Positions 18,289-27,805 are shown, numbered from the stretch's first letter. The stretch is 64,000 nucleotides of DNA from Pandoraea communis (GCF_902459745.1 NZ_CABPSJ010000009.1:62001-126000); one strand, 5' to 3'. The notes: generated by a model not told the origin, from the sequence alone. Numbers and translations are program-made.

Positions 18289-18612
18289 ATGACGCCGATA
18301 ACGCACAACCATTTGATAAATTCCGCCGCCGGGTCGCCTATGCAGAATGCGGGCGCGGCATCGGCTGCGCCGAGCGCGAATCTCGAGGCGGCCGCCGAAC
18401 AGTTCGAGGCGATCTTCATCGCGCGGCTGCTTGGCGAAATGCGACGGGCCACTCAGGCGTTGCGCGACGATCGCGACGACGCCGGCGGGCTGGGCAAGCG
18501 CGACCGTTCGACCGACGGCCTGCATGACTGGGCCGACACGCAGGTCGCGCAGGCGCTGGCATCGCGTCGCGCCTTCGGCATTGCCGACACGATCGTGCGG
18601 CAAATGACATGA
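18289..18612 (+). CDS. flgJ: Rod-binding protein FlgJ, single-domain (no muramidase domain)
   Basis: FlgJ caps the growing rod. The 107-residue product covers only the N-terminal rod-binding domain, with the segment AAEQFEAIFIARLLGEMRRA. The C-terminal glucosaminidase domain found in E. coli FlgJ (about 313 residues) is missing. Peptidoglycan must therefore be opened by a separate enzyme. A TTG at 18277, overlapping the flgI stop, would add four residues; the ATG with GAGAG five bases upstream is preferred. 68 bp separate it from flgK. Confidence 0.88.
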   Translation: MTPITHNHLINSAAGSPMQNAGAASAAPSANLEAAAEQFEAIFIARLLGEMRRATQALRDDRDDAGGLGKRDRSTDGLHDWADTQVAQALASRRAFGIADTIVRQMT

Positions 18613-18680
18613 CGCGCCGCTGAGCGCGCGCCGCACCCGACCCCACGCCGCGCTAACACCGACACGACAGGCACTTAACC

Positions 18681-20015
18681 ATGAACATGCTGAACATTGC
18701 CACGCAAGGCGTGAAAACTGCGCAGTTGCTGCTCGATAACGAGTCGCTGAACATTTCGCAGATGGGAAATTCGGCGTACACGCGCCGTAATGTGCGCGTG
18801 ACGTCGCGTGCCGATGGCACGGTGCAGGCGCAGGAAGTCGTGCGTGTGGCCGGGCTGGAGCAGCGGCGTCAGTTGTGGCGCGCCGTGGCTGGCGCCAGCG
18901 AGCTGGAGGTACAAAAGCCGCATGCCGACGCGTTGCTCACGCAACTGGGCGGGACCGACGTGGCGAGCGACCCGCTGGGTCTGCGTGACTTCGTCAAGGC
19001 GCTCGACCACGAGGCGCAGACGGTCGGCGGCGACGTTCATGCGGATGAAGTCTTCGCGGCGTTGGGGCGTGTTGCCGAACGCACGAACCTGATGTTCTCT
19101 GCGTTGGAACGCATGCGCGAGAACGTCAACATGGTGCGCACCGGGGATGCGGAAAAGGTGAATCGGCTGACGGCCACGCTTGCCGACCTGAACCGTCTGC
19201 ATCGGCTGGCGCCGGACGAGGCTGGCCGTCTCGCCATTGAGGATCAACGCGATCAGGCACTGAGCGAACTGGCGACGTTTATCGACGTGGATGTGCGCGA
19301 GGACGGCAGTGGGGTGTACCACGTGCTCACGCGCAGCGGACATCCGCTCGTGCTGGGCAATCGCGCGGCGCAACTCGAAGCCCTGCCGGCTGGCGGGTAC
19401 ACGCCTGTGGCCGGCGCGTCGCGGGTGAATGTGCCGGCCGAAGGGCTGGGTGGCCGCTTGGGCGGGCACGACAGGTTTCTCGCACGCGAGCTGGATCAAC
19501 GCATCGCCGACGTGACGGAAGTTGCGCGCACGCTCGTCGAGCAACTGAATCGGGCGCATGCCGACGACCAGTCCTCATCCTTCAGCGGTACACCGCTACT
19601 GTCGATGACGACGAGCCCGAATGGCGCGCCGCGACTGGAACGCACGCTCGCGACGGCGCAAGGTCTCGACCTCAACGCCGATAGCCTCCACGGCAACGGC
19701 AAGACGTTGCAGCGCCTGAGAGGTGCGATCAACGCGCCGGTATCGCTCCCGGGCCGTGTGAGCGGGACGCTCGTCGAAGCCATGAGTGCGCTGGCCGCCG
19801 ACACCGGCCGCCGGGCCAGCGAAATCGAAGCCAGCGGAACGTCTGCCGGTGCGGTGCTGGTGTCTGCGCGAACCCAGTTTCAAAAGCAGGCGGGTGTCGA
19901 CGAGACCGAGTCGGGCGGCGCACTCATGTCCTACATGAAGCTCTACCGCGCGAACGCCCGGGTGGCCTCGGTTGCCAACGAACTGTTCGACGCCACGCTG
20001 GCGATGGTGCGCTGA
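18681..20015 (+). CDS. flgK: Hook-filament junction protein FlgK (HAP1)
   Basis: FlgK forms the first junction zone between hook and filament. The 444-residue product has the family N-terminal helix but with a divergent motif (LNISQMGNSAYTRRNV in place of the usual NNISNxNxxGYTRQ). It has a characteristic C-terminal helix (SYMKLYRANARVASVANELFD). It is somewhat shorter than enterobacterial FlgK (about 547), mostly through a smaller middle domain. Its chaperone FlgN is encoded upstream. flgL follows 30 bp downstream. Confidence 0.92.
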   Translation: MNMLNIATQGVKTAQLLLDNESLNISQMGNSAYTRRNVRVTSRADGTVQAQEVVRVAGLEQRRQLWRAVAGASELEVQKPHADALLTQLGGTDVASDPLGLRDFVKALDHEAQTVGGDVHADEVFAALGRVAERTNLMFSALERMRENVNMVRTGDAEKVNRLTATLADLNRLHRLAPDEAGRLAIEDQRDQALSELATFIDVDVREDGSGVYHVLTRSGHPLVLGNRAAQLEALPAGGYTPVAGASRVNVPAEGLGGRLGGHDRFLARELDQRIADVTEVARTLVEQLNRAHADDQSSSFSGTPLLSMTTSPNGAPRLERTLATAQGLDLNADSLHGNGKTLQRLRGAINAPVSLPGRVSGTLVEAMSALAADTGRRASEIEASGTSAGAVLVSARTQFQKQAGVDETESGGALMSYMKLYRANARVASVANELFDATLAMVR

Positions 20016-20045
20016 TCCGGGTAACGCTCGGGAAAGGAAAACACA

Positions 20046-20954
20046 ATGCAGATCAATCACCACTTCAGCCGTTTCGAGCGCGAGCACGTGCTGCGCGACA
20101 TGAAAGAACGGCTGGCGCGCATGACCGACCATGCCCGCGAAGAAAAGCGCGTACTGCGGGCGTCGGACGACCCCGTCGATTTCGAGCGTATCGCCCGCAT
20201 CGACCGTCAACAGCAGACCATCGCGCATCGCACGAAGGTTATTGCCAGCCTTGAGGCCGATCTCAAGCAAGCGAGCGTGAGCCTGAAGAATGCTCGCGAC
20301 CGGCTCAGCGCCTTCAGGAACGAAGTGTCGCTGAAGGCCGATGCGTTGCAGGCCGGCGAGGCGCAGGCGTCCGCAGACAAGATTCGAGAACTGATGAGCG
20401 GACTGGTTGGCGCGATCAACACCCGCCGTGCGGACGGCAGCTATCTTTTTGCCAGCAGCGGTGCACCCATCAGCGACACTGCCGGGCCGGGCGCTGCGGC
20501 AGTGAACTTTGCGCTGAGCGCAGCCGCGCAAGCCCCGGCGGCCGTCGAAATCGGCGACGGGTTGCACCATACCCACGCGTCGCAGGTGTGGCAAGGAATG
20601 CCGGATCTGCTCAATCGTCTCGGGGCGGCAGCCGCGTCGTTGACGAATGCGGGTAACGCGGGTCAGGGCACCGTGTCGAGTGCTGTGCTGCGCGGTCTCG
20701 CCGAGCCGGTTGGCAATCAGGCCAGCCAGGTCTCGGCCGCCGAGTTTGTGAATGACCACAGCGTGAAGCGTCTTGAAGCCGTGCGCAAGGATCATGTGTT
20801 GCAGGGCGAGGTGTTGGTGAAGGCCCGTGTCGCCATCGAGGGCAAGAGTGCCAACGAGGCGTTGCCGGCGTTGTTGGCCATGTACCGTGCCATTTCGGCC
20901 GCGCGCACCGCGCACGCTGAAGTGGGTAAGTTGTCGTTCTTCGATGCGATCTAA
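20046..20954 (+). CDS. flgL: Hook-filament junction protein FlgL (HAP3)
   Basis: FlgL forms the second junction zone that seats the filament. The 302-residue product is flagellin-like at both ends: an N-terminal helical stretch with RVLRASDDPVDFERIARI and a C-terminal helix near ALPALLAMYRAISAARTAH. An AAAGGAA lies 7 nt upstream of the ATG. Normal length for the family. It is followed after 47 bp by an ORF unique to lateral-type systems. Confidence 0.92.
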   Translation: MQINHHFSRFEREHVLRDMKERLARMTDHAREEKRVLRASDDPVDFERIARIDRQQQTIAHRTKVIASLEADLKQASVSLKNARDRLSAFRNEVSLKADALQAGEAQASADKIRELMSGLVGAINTRRADGSYLFASSGAPISDTAGPGAAAVNFALSAAAQAPAAVEIGDGLHHTHASQVWQGMPDLLNRLGAAAASLTNAGNAGQGTVSSAVLRGLAEPVGNQASQVSAAEFVNDHSVKRLEAVRKDHVLQGEVLVKARVAIEGKSANEALPALLAMYRAISAARTAHAEVGKLSFFDAI

Positions 20955-21001
20955 GAGGCTCGTCGTGGACTTGCACCGTCTGACCCAAGAGGATTTTGTC
21001 C

Positions 21002-22147
21002 ATGGTTGACATCGTCCGTGAGATTCCCGGGAGTGCCGCGCTCGACGACGCACTGATGCCGTCGCGTCTGAATCCCCGCAGGGGCGACGCTCAGGAAGCC
21101 GGCGCTTCGGCCCGTGCGCCCGCCGGCGTCGGTTCGACGAATGCCGTGCCGGGCGTAACCGGGGGCGCGCGCGTTGGCGCGCTGGCATGGCCCGCGTCGC
21201 GAGGCGCTGAGTGGTTCGACAAGCAGCGCGTCGCGCAAGTGACCGAACTGATTGCTCGGCATGCGACGGCCAGCCGTGCGAGTGCCGGTGCGCAATGGTT
21301 GTCGACGCTTCATGCCTCGGCGAGTGTGGCAATGACGTCGCTTTCGCGCTGGCAAGACGGCGACCCCGTATCGCAGGCACAGGCCCGCCGGGCGCTCGAC
21401 GCCCTCGGCGCGCATTGGCAGAACCGCGAGCGCGGTAGCCTGGGCACGGTCGATGACCGCTTGCATTTCGACGAACGGGGAAACGCGCCGAGACGGTTCA
21501 CGGTCGATGGTGTCGCCCCCGCGCAGTGGCGCGCGTCGAAGGCCGAGCAGATTACGCTCTTCCCCGCCGGCCCCCACAAAGCGGGTGTCGAGATCGACGT
21601 GGCGAACGCGGTGTCGCAAGCCGGGTTGCGTCGCCGCGCGACGCGAGCATTGGCGGCCTACGGCATCACACTGGAACCGCCCCCGCCCGAGCGCGGATGG
21701 GTGATGAGCACGCCGGGTACGGCGTGGCCGTCGCTGGTGTCGCGCATGGCCATTGCGCAAACGAGCAAGGGCGCTAGCGGCCATGCGCAACGTGCAACGC
21801 TTCGGGAGGCACCTGATGCCATCGCGCCGCAGACATGGCGTCTCGATGGCGCGGATGCCGTTGCACAGACGCGCCGCGCACTCGCATCGATGGTGCGGGC
21901 CATTCGGGCATCTCATGTGTTGGCGCAGAACACGGCGCGAGCTTCGACGCAGGCTGTCGGCAGTGCGGCGTTGGTGAATGACCGCGCCGCTATCGACGAC
22001 GAAGCATTTGACATTGCATTGGCATCGGCAAAGGCATGGACGTCACGACTGGGCAAACAGCCGCCGTTCGTTGCGCTGATGCTCGCGATGCCGAAGGGTA
22101 TCCCCGTGACGCGTGCAAACGTGCGGGCGTTGCTTGGCGCGATCTAG
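21002..22147 (+). CDS. Unrecognised flagellar-cluster protein in the lafW position
   Basis: This 381-residue protein starts at an ATG eight bases after AGAGGA. I do not recognise a domain. It has no signal peptide and no membrane helix. The N-terminal 60 residues are low-complexity (Ala, Gly, Arg), followed by helical regions rich in Ala, Arg and Ser, and a Trp-containing middle. It lies between flgL and flagellin in the same direction. In E. coli Flag-2 loci that place is taken by lafW (described as a putative hook-associated protein) and lafZ. A filament-related structural, export or flagellin-modifying role is therefore plausible by context only. Confidence 0.55.
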   Translation: MVDIVREIPGSAALDDALMPSRLNPRRGDAQEAGASARAPAGVGSTNAVPGVTGGARVGALAWPASRGAEWFDKQRVAQVTELIARHATASRASAGAQWLSTLHASASVAMTSLSRWQDGDPVSQAQARRALDALGAHWQNRERGSLGTVDDRLHFDERGNAPRRFTVDGVAPAQWRASKAEQITLFPAGPHKAGVEIDVANAVSQAGLRRRATRALAAYGITLEPPPPERGWVMSTPGTAWPSLVSRMAIAQTSKGASGHAQRATLREAPDAIAPQTWRLDGADAVAQTRRALASMVRAIRASHVLAQNTARASTQAVGSAALVNDRAAIDDEAFDIALASAKAWTSRLGKQPPFVALMLAMPKGIPVTRANVRALLGAI

Positions 22148-22308
22148 GTAAGCGTCGCGGATTTGGCCAACGCCCTGTCGAGTGGCGGGTGCAGATGGGA
22201 AAAATCTCCGGGGGAAAGGGTTAACAAAATTCGCGGAGGGACGCCTTAACACGGTGAGGCAGGCAATCCGGTCTGCCGAATAGCTCACCAGAACAAGGAG
22301 CCCTAGCA
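22148..22308 (+). promoter_or_regulatory. Flagellin gene upstream region
   Basis: The 161 bp between the unknown ORF and fliC are expected to hold the sigma-28 promoter of flagellin. A GCCGAATA at 22275-22282 resembles a sigma-28 -10 box (GCCGATAA), but no TAAA lies at the required 15-base spacing upstream. The promoter therefore cannot be assigned. An AAGGAG ribosome site is at 22295-22300. Confidence 0.35.
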
Positions 22309-23544
22309 ATGTTGACTCTGCATACCAACGTGGCGCAAATGTCGTCGCTGAACTCGCAACGCAGCACCGGCGGCAAGCTGAACGCCATCATGCGCGATCT
22401 CTCGACCGGCAAGAAGAACGACCTGTACAAGAACGATCCGGCCGCCGCTCGTATCTCCGCCATGCTGAACATGCACGCCAGCGGCACGAAGTCGGCGATC
22501 AGCAACATGAAGTACGCTCAGTCGAGCACCCGCGTTGCGCAAGGCGCGCTGGACAAGGCCAACGAACTGCTCGTGACCATGAAGGATCTGGCCACGCAAG
22601 CGAAAGACGGCCTGAAGGGCGACGCTGAAAAGGCCGCGCTGCAACAGCAATACACGAACAATGCACAAGCGCTGCAAGCCATCTTCGAGAACACCACGTT
22701 CGCCGGTAAGAACCTGTTGAAGATGGAGTTTGGTCAGCAGGCAACGGGTATTCTGGCAGCGGGCGCGATCGATCTGCAAGTCGGCGCTGGCGCCGCCGAA
22801 ACGAAGACGCTGAACCTCAGCGCGGACCTCGGGACGCTTTTCAACAGCATTGGCAGTGCGACCGGAAATTTCGGGACCGTAGCAACGGCCCAATTCTCCA
22901 ACGGTACCGCCGCGGCCACAGTGCTCGGCTACACCTCCGCGGCCGACGGCGCTGTCTCGCTGCTTTCGGAACTCAAATCGAATCCTGCGATGGCCCAAAT
23001 TCTGGCCAAGACGGGCACAACAGCGCCTGCCACTGTGGATGCCACTGTGGAGGCGTCGCTGACAACATTGTTGGCACTTGATTCTGCCACTAATGCTACG
23101 GATTTCAACGCGCTTCTGAACACTGCCCTGGGTAGCCTGCAAACAGCACTGAATGCGTCTGGTCCCGGTTCGGCTAGCGTGAGTGAAAAGGCCCAGCTCG
23201 TCGCGGAAATCGATAAGCTGTTCCAATCGAAGCTGACGGCGCAGGATCAACTCGCTGATTCTGCGAGCGCAGGCAGCGTTTTGACCAACCTCGAAGCGGC
23301 CATCGGTCAACTCGCCACCGTGCAAGCCAGCATCGGCGCTGCCATGATGGATCTGGACGGTCGTGAAGAAGTCCAATCGACGCTGCTGCAAAATACGCGT
23401 GAAGCGAACTCGCGTCTGAACGAAGTGGATTTCGCGGAATCGGTGTCGGAACTGACCAAGCTGCAAACGCAGATGAACGTGAATCTGCAAATGCTGCAAA
23501 AGGCCGGCGAAATGCCGGGCATGATCCAGATGCTGCTGCGTTAA
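22309..23544 (+). CDS. fliC: Flagellin FliC (LafA-type)
   Basis: This is the filament subunit. The 411-residue product has conserved D0/D1 helices at both ends. The N-terminal part includes LTLHTNVAQMSSLNSQR and KNDPAAARISAMLNM, the C-terminal part ANSRLNEVDFAESVSELTKL. It ends MIQMLLR, as flagellins do. The centre (about residues 140-290) is Ala/Thr-rich and variable, and would be surface-exposed. Only this flagellin gene is in the window. Transcription ends at a strong hairpin just downstream. Confidence 0.95.
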   Translation: MLTLHTNVAQMSSLNSQRSTGGKLNAIMRDLSTGKKNDLYKNDPAAARISAMLNMHASGTKSAISNMKYAQSSTRVAQGALDKANELLVTMKDLATQAKDGLKGDAEKAALQQQYTNNAQALQAIFENTTFAGKNLLKMEFGQQATGILAAGAIDLQVGAGAAETKTLNLSADLGTLFNSIGSATGNFGTVATAQFSNGTAAATVLGYTSAADGAVSLLSELKSNPAMAQILAKTGTTAPATVDATVEASLTTLLALDSATNATDFNALLNTALGSLQTALNASGPGSASVSEKAQLVAEIDKLFQSKLTAQDQLADSASAGSVLTNLEAAIGQLATVQASIGAAMMDLDGREEVQSTLLQNTREANSRLNEVDFAESVSELTKLQTQMNVNLQMLQKAGEMPGMIQMLLR

Positions 23545-23590
23545 TTGCGCCGCACCGGCCGGGTGATGTCTTCCGGCCGGCAAGTCTGAC

Positions 23591-23630
23591 AAAAGAGCTA
23601 ACGGCTTCGTGCCATTGGCTCTTTTTTCTT
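23591..23630 (+). terminator. Rho-independent terminator after fliC
   Basis: The arms AAAAGAGC (23591-23598) and GCTCTTTT (23618-23625) pair, with further pairing inside (AACGGC with GCCATT, wobble included) around a CTTCG loop. A run of T follows directly. A separate 8-bp repeat, CCGGCCGG at 23555-23562 and 23573-23580, lies just before it. Confidence 0.85.
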
Positions 23631-23641
23631 ATGCAGCATGG

Positions 23642-23672
23642 AAAAAACGCCAACGACCTCATGCCGTTGGCG
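23642..23672 (-). terminator. Rho-independent terminator for the fliM-flhA operon
   Basis: Read on the minus strand, CGCCAACG (from 23672) and CGTTGGCG (to 23648) form a perfect 8-bp stem with a nine-base loop. Six T residues follow (23647-23642). It lies 43 bp beyond the flhA stop and faces the fliC terminator. Confidence 0.85.
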
Positions 23673-23715
23673 CTTTGTCACTGCGAACCCACCTGCGCGT
23701 TGATAAACCCTTTCC

Positions 23716-25794
23716 TTACCCCAACGTTCCCGCCACTTCGATCTCTTTGGTCTGCGGCACTTCGTTATACGAGAGCACATGCAGGCCGCTCGCGAACATC
23801 CGTGCATAACGCGAGAGCAATGGACGCAGTTGCGGCATGACAAGCAGCACCGGCGCGCGGCCTGTTTGCGTCATGTTCTCGCGGGCCTGCGGCATGTGCG
23901 ACTGCAATTGCTCAAGCAATTGCGGGTCGAGCGGGAAGGCATCGGCGGTTGACTTGCCCGCTTGCTGCGCGGCCGTATAGGCGCCCAGCAGCAAGTTCTC
24001 CAGATCCGTCGTGAGCTGGTAGACGTGAAGCGTCGGCTCGTCGCCGATCAGCCCGTGCACCAGCCGCCGCTTGAGCGCGCTGCGCGCCTCGGCAGCCAGC
24101 ACCAGCGGCTCCTTGCTCACCGCGGAGGCGTTGACCAGCGCCGTCGCCAACACGTCGATATCCTGCAACGACACGGCCTCCGCGAGCAGCAGACGGATAA
24201 CCGCCAACTGCTGCTGATGCGTCAGCGCCTTGTCCAGCGCATCGGCCAGCGATGGCGACAGTTCCTGCAGCCGTTCGCCGAGCGACGTCACATCCTGATA
24301 GGTGAACAAATCGGCCAGATGCGCCTTCATCGCCTCCTGAACGTGCGTGGCGATCACCCCCGCAGGATCGACGATCTGGTAGCCCAGCCCTAGCGCATGC
24401 GCGCGTTGCTCGGGCTCGATCCACACCACGGGCATGCCGAATGACGGATCGATGGCCGGCATGCCGTCGAGTTCGCCGTAGCAATCGGGCGCGGCAATCG
24501 CCATGAGACGATCGTGCGGTACCGACGCGCTTGCAACGCGTACGCCGCCAACGTCGATGGCATATTCGCTGGCGCCGAGTCCGAGGCCGGTGTCGAGCCT
24601 GACCGCAGGCACCACGAAGCCCATCGCCTGCGAAAGCGTTTGCCGCATGCCATAGAGCCGTTGCACGAGCGGGGCGCCTTCGCGTTTGTCCACAAGCCCC
24701 ACGATCTGGTAGCCGAGGCTGACCGTTACCGGTGAGACGAACGGCAGTTGCTGCCAGGTGAGCGCCGGAGGTTCATGCGCCGTCAGTGCGGCTTCCAGAG
24801 CTTCGGTGTCGTCGGCGGCGTCGGGCGCACGCCGCTGGCTCACGCGCCATGCCACGAACCCCATGACGCCGGCAAAAGCCAGAAACGGCACCGTTGGCAT
24901 ACCCGGGATCACCGCGAGGATGAACATCAACACCGCCACGCTCGCGAGCACCGAGGGCGACGCGAGCAACTGGTTGCCCACCTGCTTCTCGAAGTCGCCC
25001 GCGTCGGACACGCGGGTCACGATGATGGCCGCAGCCGACGACAGCAGCAGCGCCGGAATCTGTGCGACCAGCCCGTCGCCGATGGTCAGCAGGGAATACT
25101 GACGGAAGGCGTCGCCGGCGCTCATGTCGTGCATCGTCACGCCGATGGCAGCACCGCCGATCAGGTTGATGAGCAGGATCAGGATGCTGGCAATGGCATC
25201 GCCGCGAACGAACTTCGATGCGCCATCCATCGCGCCATAGAAGTCGGCTTCCGAGCCCACCTCGCGGCGGCGCGTCTGCGCGGCTTCCTGATTGATGAGA
25301 CCCGCGTTCAGGTCGGCATCGATGGCCATCTGCTTGCCGGGCAGTGCGTCGAGCGTGAAGCGCGCCGAGACTTCCGAGATGCGCTCCGCCCCCTTGGTGA
25401 CCACCACGAAGTTGATGATCATCAGGATCACGAACACCACGAGACCCACGACGAAGTTACCGCCGATGACCACATTGCCGAACGATTCGATGACGCTACC
25501 CGCCGCGTGCGTGCCTTCGTTGCCCTTGAGCAGCACCACGCGCGTAGAGGCCACGTTCAGCGTCAGACGCATGAGCGTCGTGGCGAGAATGACCGTCGGG
25601 AAGACGGAGAAATCGAGCGGACGCCGCACCGACAGACTCACGAGAATCACAACCATCGAGAGCACGATGTTGAACGTGAAAAGCGTGTCGAGCAGCAGCG
25701 GCGGCAACGGCAGGATCACCATCGCGAGGATGGCGAAGACGATAAGCGGCGTCAGAAATTTGTGACGCCGAAGGTCGGTCAGTAGTCGGCTCAT
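23716..25794 (-). CDS. flhA: Flagellar export gate protein FlhA
   Basis: FlhA is the large export-gate protein that couples proton flow to substrate transport. The 692-residue product has about eight membrane helices in its N-terminal half. They are followed by the strongly conserved FHIPEP-family cytoplasmic region (GAERISEVSARFTLDALPGKQ) and the long C-terminal cytoplasmic domain that docks chaperones. It is the last gene of the operon; its start is four bases after the flhB stop. A terminator lies beyond it. Confidence 0.97.
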   Translation of the reverse strand: MSRLLTDLRRHKFLTPLIVFAILAMVILPLPPLLLDTLFTFNIVLSMVVILVSLSVRRPLDFSVFPTVILATTLMRLTLNVASTRVVLLKGNEGTHAAGSVIESFGNVVIGGNFVVGLVVFVILMIINFVVVTKGAERISEVSARFTLDALPGKQMAIDADLNAGLINQEAAQTRRREVGSEADFYGAMDGASKFVRGDAIASILILLINLIGGAAIGVTMHDMSAGDAFRQYSLLTIGDGLVAQIPALLLSSAAAIIVTRVSDAGDFEKQVGNQLLASPSVLASVAVLMFILAVIPGMPTVPFLAFAGVMGFVAWRVSQRRAPDAADDTEALEAALTAHEPPALTWQQLPFVSPVTVSLGYQIVGLVDKREGAPLVQRLYGMRQTLSQAMGFVVPAVRLDTGLGLGASEYAIDVGGVRVASASVPHDRLMAIAAPDCYGELDGMPAIDPSFGMPVVWIEPEQRAHALGLGYQIVDPAGVIATHVQEAMKAHLADLFTYQDVTSLGERLQELSPSLADALDKALTHQQQLAVIRLLLAEAVSLQDIDVLATALVNASAVSKEPLVLAAEARSALKRRLVHGLIGDEPTLHVYQLTTDLENLLLGAYTAAQQAGKSTADAFPLDPQLLEQLQSHMPQARENMTQTGRAPVLLVMPQLRPLLSRYARMFASGLHVLSYNEVPQTKEIEVAGTLG

Positions 25795-25798
25795 AAGT

Positions 25799-26947
25799 TC
25801 AGGGATTCGGTCGCGTGACGGGTGGATCGGAGAGCGTCGCGGGCACGGCGGGCGTGTCCGGACGGTCGGGTTGGGTAGTGCGCTCGCCTGTACGCCAGGC
25901 GCGCAATTGCAGGACGTAGGCCAGAATCACGGCGACCGCGTCGTAAAGGGCGACCGGAATCTGCTGGTTGACCTGACTGGTGTGGTACAGCGCTCGCGCG
26001 AGCGGCGGGGCGCTCACGACGTCGATCTTGTGTTCGCGGGCGATCTGTCGCAGTACGGCGGCCATTTCGTCGAGGCCGCGCGCCACCACATAGGGCGCTT
26101 GTGCCCGGCCGGTGTCGTACTTCAGAGCAATGGCGTAGTGCGTCGGGTTCACGATCACCACATCGGCAGTGGGCACCGTGCGCCGCAAGCTGCGCTCGGC
26201 CATGCGGCGCTGGATCTGGCGAATGCGCTGCTTCACTTCGGGGCGTCCCTCGGTCTGCTTGTGCTCGTTCTTCACTTCCTGCTTGGTCATGCGTTGATCG
26301 CGCATGAACAGGAAACGCTGCAAGGGCAGATCGAGCAGCGCGAAGGCGACGAAGGCGCCGCCCAGCACGAGCACGGCATCGCGCAACAGCCATAAGCCCA
26401 CGGTGATCGCCTCACCCGGTGCGCTCGCCTGCAACACAAGCAAGTCGTTCCAGCGTGCGCTTACGACAAGGACCAGCACCGTCACGACCAATGCGACCTT
26501 GAAGACGGCGGCGCCGACCTGCGCGTAGTGTTTCATCGAGACCAACCGGCCGAGGTTCGCCTTGGGCGAGAGACGCTGCCATTTTGGTTTGAGCAGCGTG
26601 GTGCTGAAGACGTAGCCGCCGGGCAGCATGGCGGCCACGCTGATGCATAGCGGAATGGCGGCCAGCGGCGCGACGAGTTTGACGAGCAGCCACATCGCGG
26701 CGGGCAGCAGGGCCGTCCAGGCGTCGTCGAAGCCGATGCCCGCGAGGTCGGCGAACGCCTCCGCGTAGAGCGAGTGGAAATCGTCGAGCTGCGCAGGTGC
26801 GGCGACCGCGAGCACGGCCACACTGGCCATGATGCCCACCGCAGTGGCGGTATCGCGCGAGCGCGCTACCTGCCCTTGCTCACGCGCGCGGCGCAGCTTC
26901 TGGAAGGAGGCGGCTTCGGACTTGTCGCCGGTGTCTTGGGTCGTCAT
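25799..26947 (-). CDS. flhB: Flagellar export switch protein FlhB
   Basis: FlhB controls export specificity and self-cleaves when hooks reach length. The 382-residue product has four N-terminal membrane helices and a cytoplasmic C-terminal domain with the autocleavage motif NPTH at residues 267-270 (cleavage between Asn and Pro). Residue positions match E. coli FlhB closely. The tail after about residue 355 is Pro/Thr-rich. It sits four bases after the fliR stop and four before flhA, a tightly packed operon. Confidence 0.97.
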   Translation of the reverse strand: MTTQDTGDKSEAASFQKLRRAREQGQVARSRDTATAVGIMASVAVLAVAAPAQLDDFHSLYAEAFADLAGIGFDDAWTALLPAAMWLLVKLVAPLAAIPLCISVAAMLPGGYVFSTTLLKPKWQRLSPKANLGRLVSMKHYAQVGAAVFKVALVVTVLVLVVSARWNDLLVLQASAPGEAITVGLWLLRDAVLVLGGAFVAFALLDLPLQRFLFMRDQRMTKQEVKNEHKQTEGRPEVKQRIRQIQRRMAERSLRRTVPTADVVIVNPTHYAIALKYDTGRAQAPYVVARGLDEMAAVLRQIAREHKIDVVSAPPLARALYHTSQVNQQIPVALYDAVAVILAYVLQLRAWRTGERTTQPDRPDTPAVPATLSDPPVTRPNP

Positions 26948-26951
26948 GCGC

Positions 26952-27767
26952 TCACCCCGGTCGTGCGACGGGGCCGAGCGAGTCGAGTACGCGCTCGGTC
27001 AACGTCAGGTAATGGGCGGGCAGGGCCGGCACGATCGCAGAGAGCACGACCAGCCCGACGAGCGTCGTGACGGCGAAGCCCAGCGAAAACAGATTCAGGG
27101 CCGGCGCGGCGCGATTGAGCAACCCGAGACCGAATTGCACGATGAAGGTCGTCAGCACGACGGGCAACGCCAGCGTCATCGCAGCAGCCAGCGTCCAGCC
27201 GAGGGCGCGCAACAGTCCGCTCAGATCGGCGAGCGGCAGGCCGGCGCCGATGGGCCACACCTCGAAGCTGCGAGCGACGACGGATACCGCGATCAGGTGG
27301 GCATCGGCGATGAAGAAGAGCAACGTGCCGAGGCAGACCATCAGCAGCGACACCGGTTCGCTGGCCTCGCCGTTCATCGGATCGTTCATGGCCGCCATGG
27401 CTAATCCCATCTGCGACGCGCAGAGATACCCCACGAGCGTGAGCAGACTGCGCACGATGAAGAACGCCAGACCGAGGCACGCGCCGATGATCGCTTGTTC
27501 GGCGGCGAGCGCAATGCCCGCGAGCGAGAACGGATCGGTCGGCGGCACACCGGTCTGGGCGAACACCGGCCACAGCGCCAGGCTGAGCACCAGCGACATG
27601 AGCACACGCCAGCGCATCGGCACCACGCCTTCGCCAACGAGCGGCAGCATGCTCAGTGCCGCAACGAAGCGGCAGAACGGCCACCACAGCATCACGAGCT
27701 GTGCGGGCCACTGGGCGAGCCAGCCTTCGAGGCCGGGGAACGCGGTAAAGGGCAGGGGAAACGGCAT
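26952..27767 (-). CDS. fliR: Flagellar export gate protein FliR
   Basis: FliR forms part of the helical core gate with FliP and FliQ. The ATG at 27767 begins a 271-residue product with six predicted membrane segments, the usual FliR size. A longer in-frame extension to 27875 would overlap fliQ and is Arg-rich and unlike FliR. No strong ribosome site is seen, so expression may rely on coupling within the operon. The family-typical segment around GLLNRAAPALNLFSLGFAV is present. Confidence 0.95.
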   Translation of the reverse strand: MPFPLPFTAFPGLEGWLAQWPAQLVMLWWPFCRFVAALSMLPLVGEGVVPMRWRVLMSLVLSLALWPVFAQTGVPPTDPFSLAGIALAAEQAIIGACLGLAFFIVRSLLTLVGYLCASQMGLAMAAMNDPMNGEASEPVSLLMVCLGTLLFFIADAHLIAVSVVARSFEVWPIGAGLPLADLSGLLRALGWTLAAAMTLALPVVLTTFIVQFGLGLLNRAAPALNLFSLGFAVTTLVGLVVLSAIVPALPAHYLTLTERVLDSLGPVARPG

Positions 27768-27805
27768 GATCGTTCGTCCGGCTGCGGGCGTCGGGGCGCG
27801 CAGCG

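Noticed and set aside
22275-22282. GCCGAATA as sigma-28 -10 for fliC
   Set aside because: No TAAA-type -35 at the needed spacing; kept only as a low-confidence note.
24748-25785. 345-codon plus-strand ORF opposite flhA
   Set aside because: Composition dominated by Arg, His, Asp and Glu, an artefact of the opposite strand; FlhA is fully conserved.
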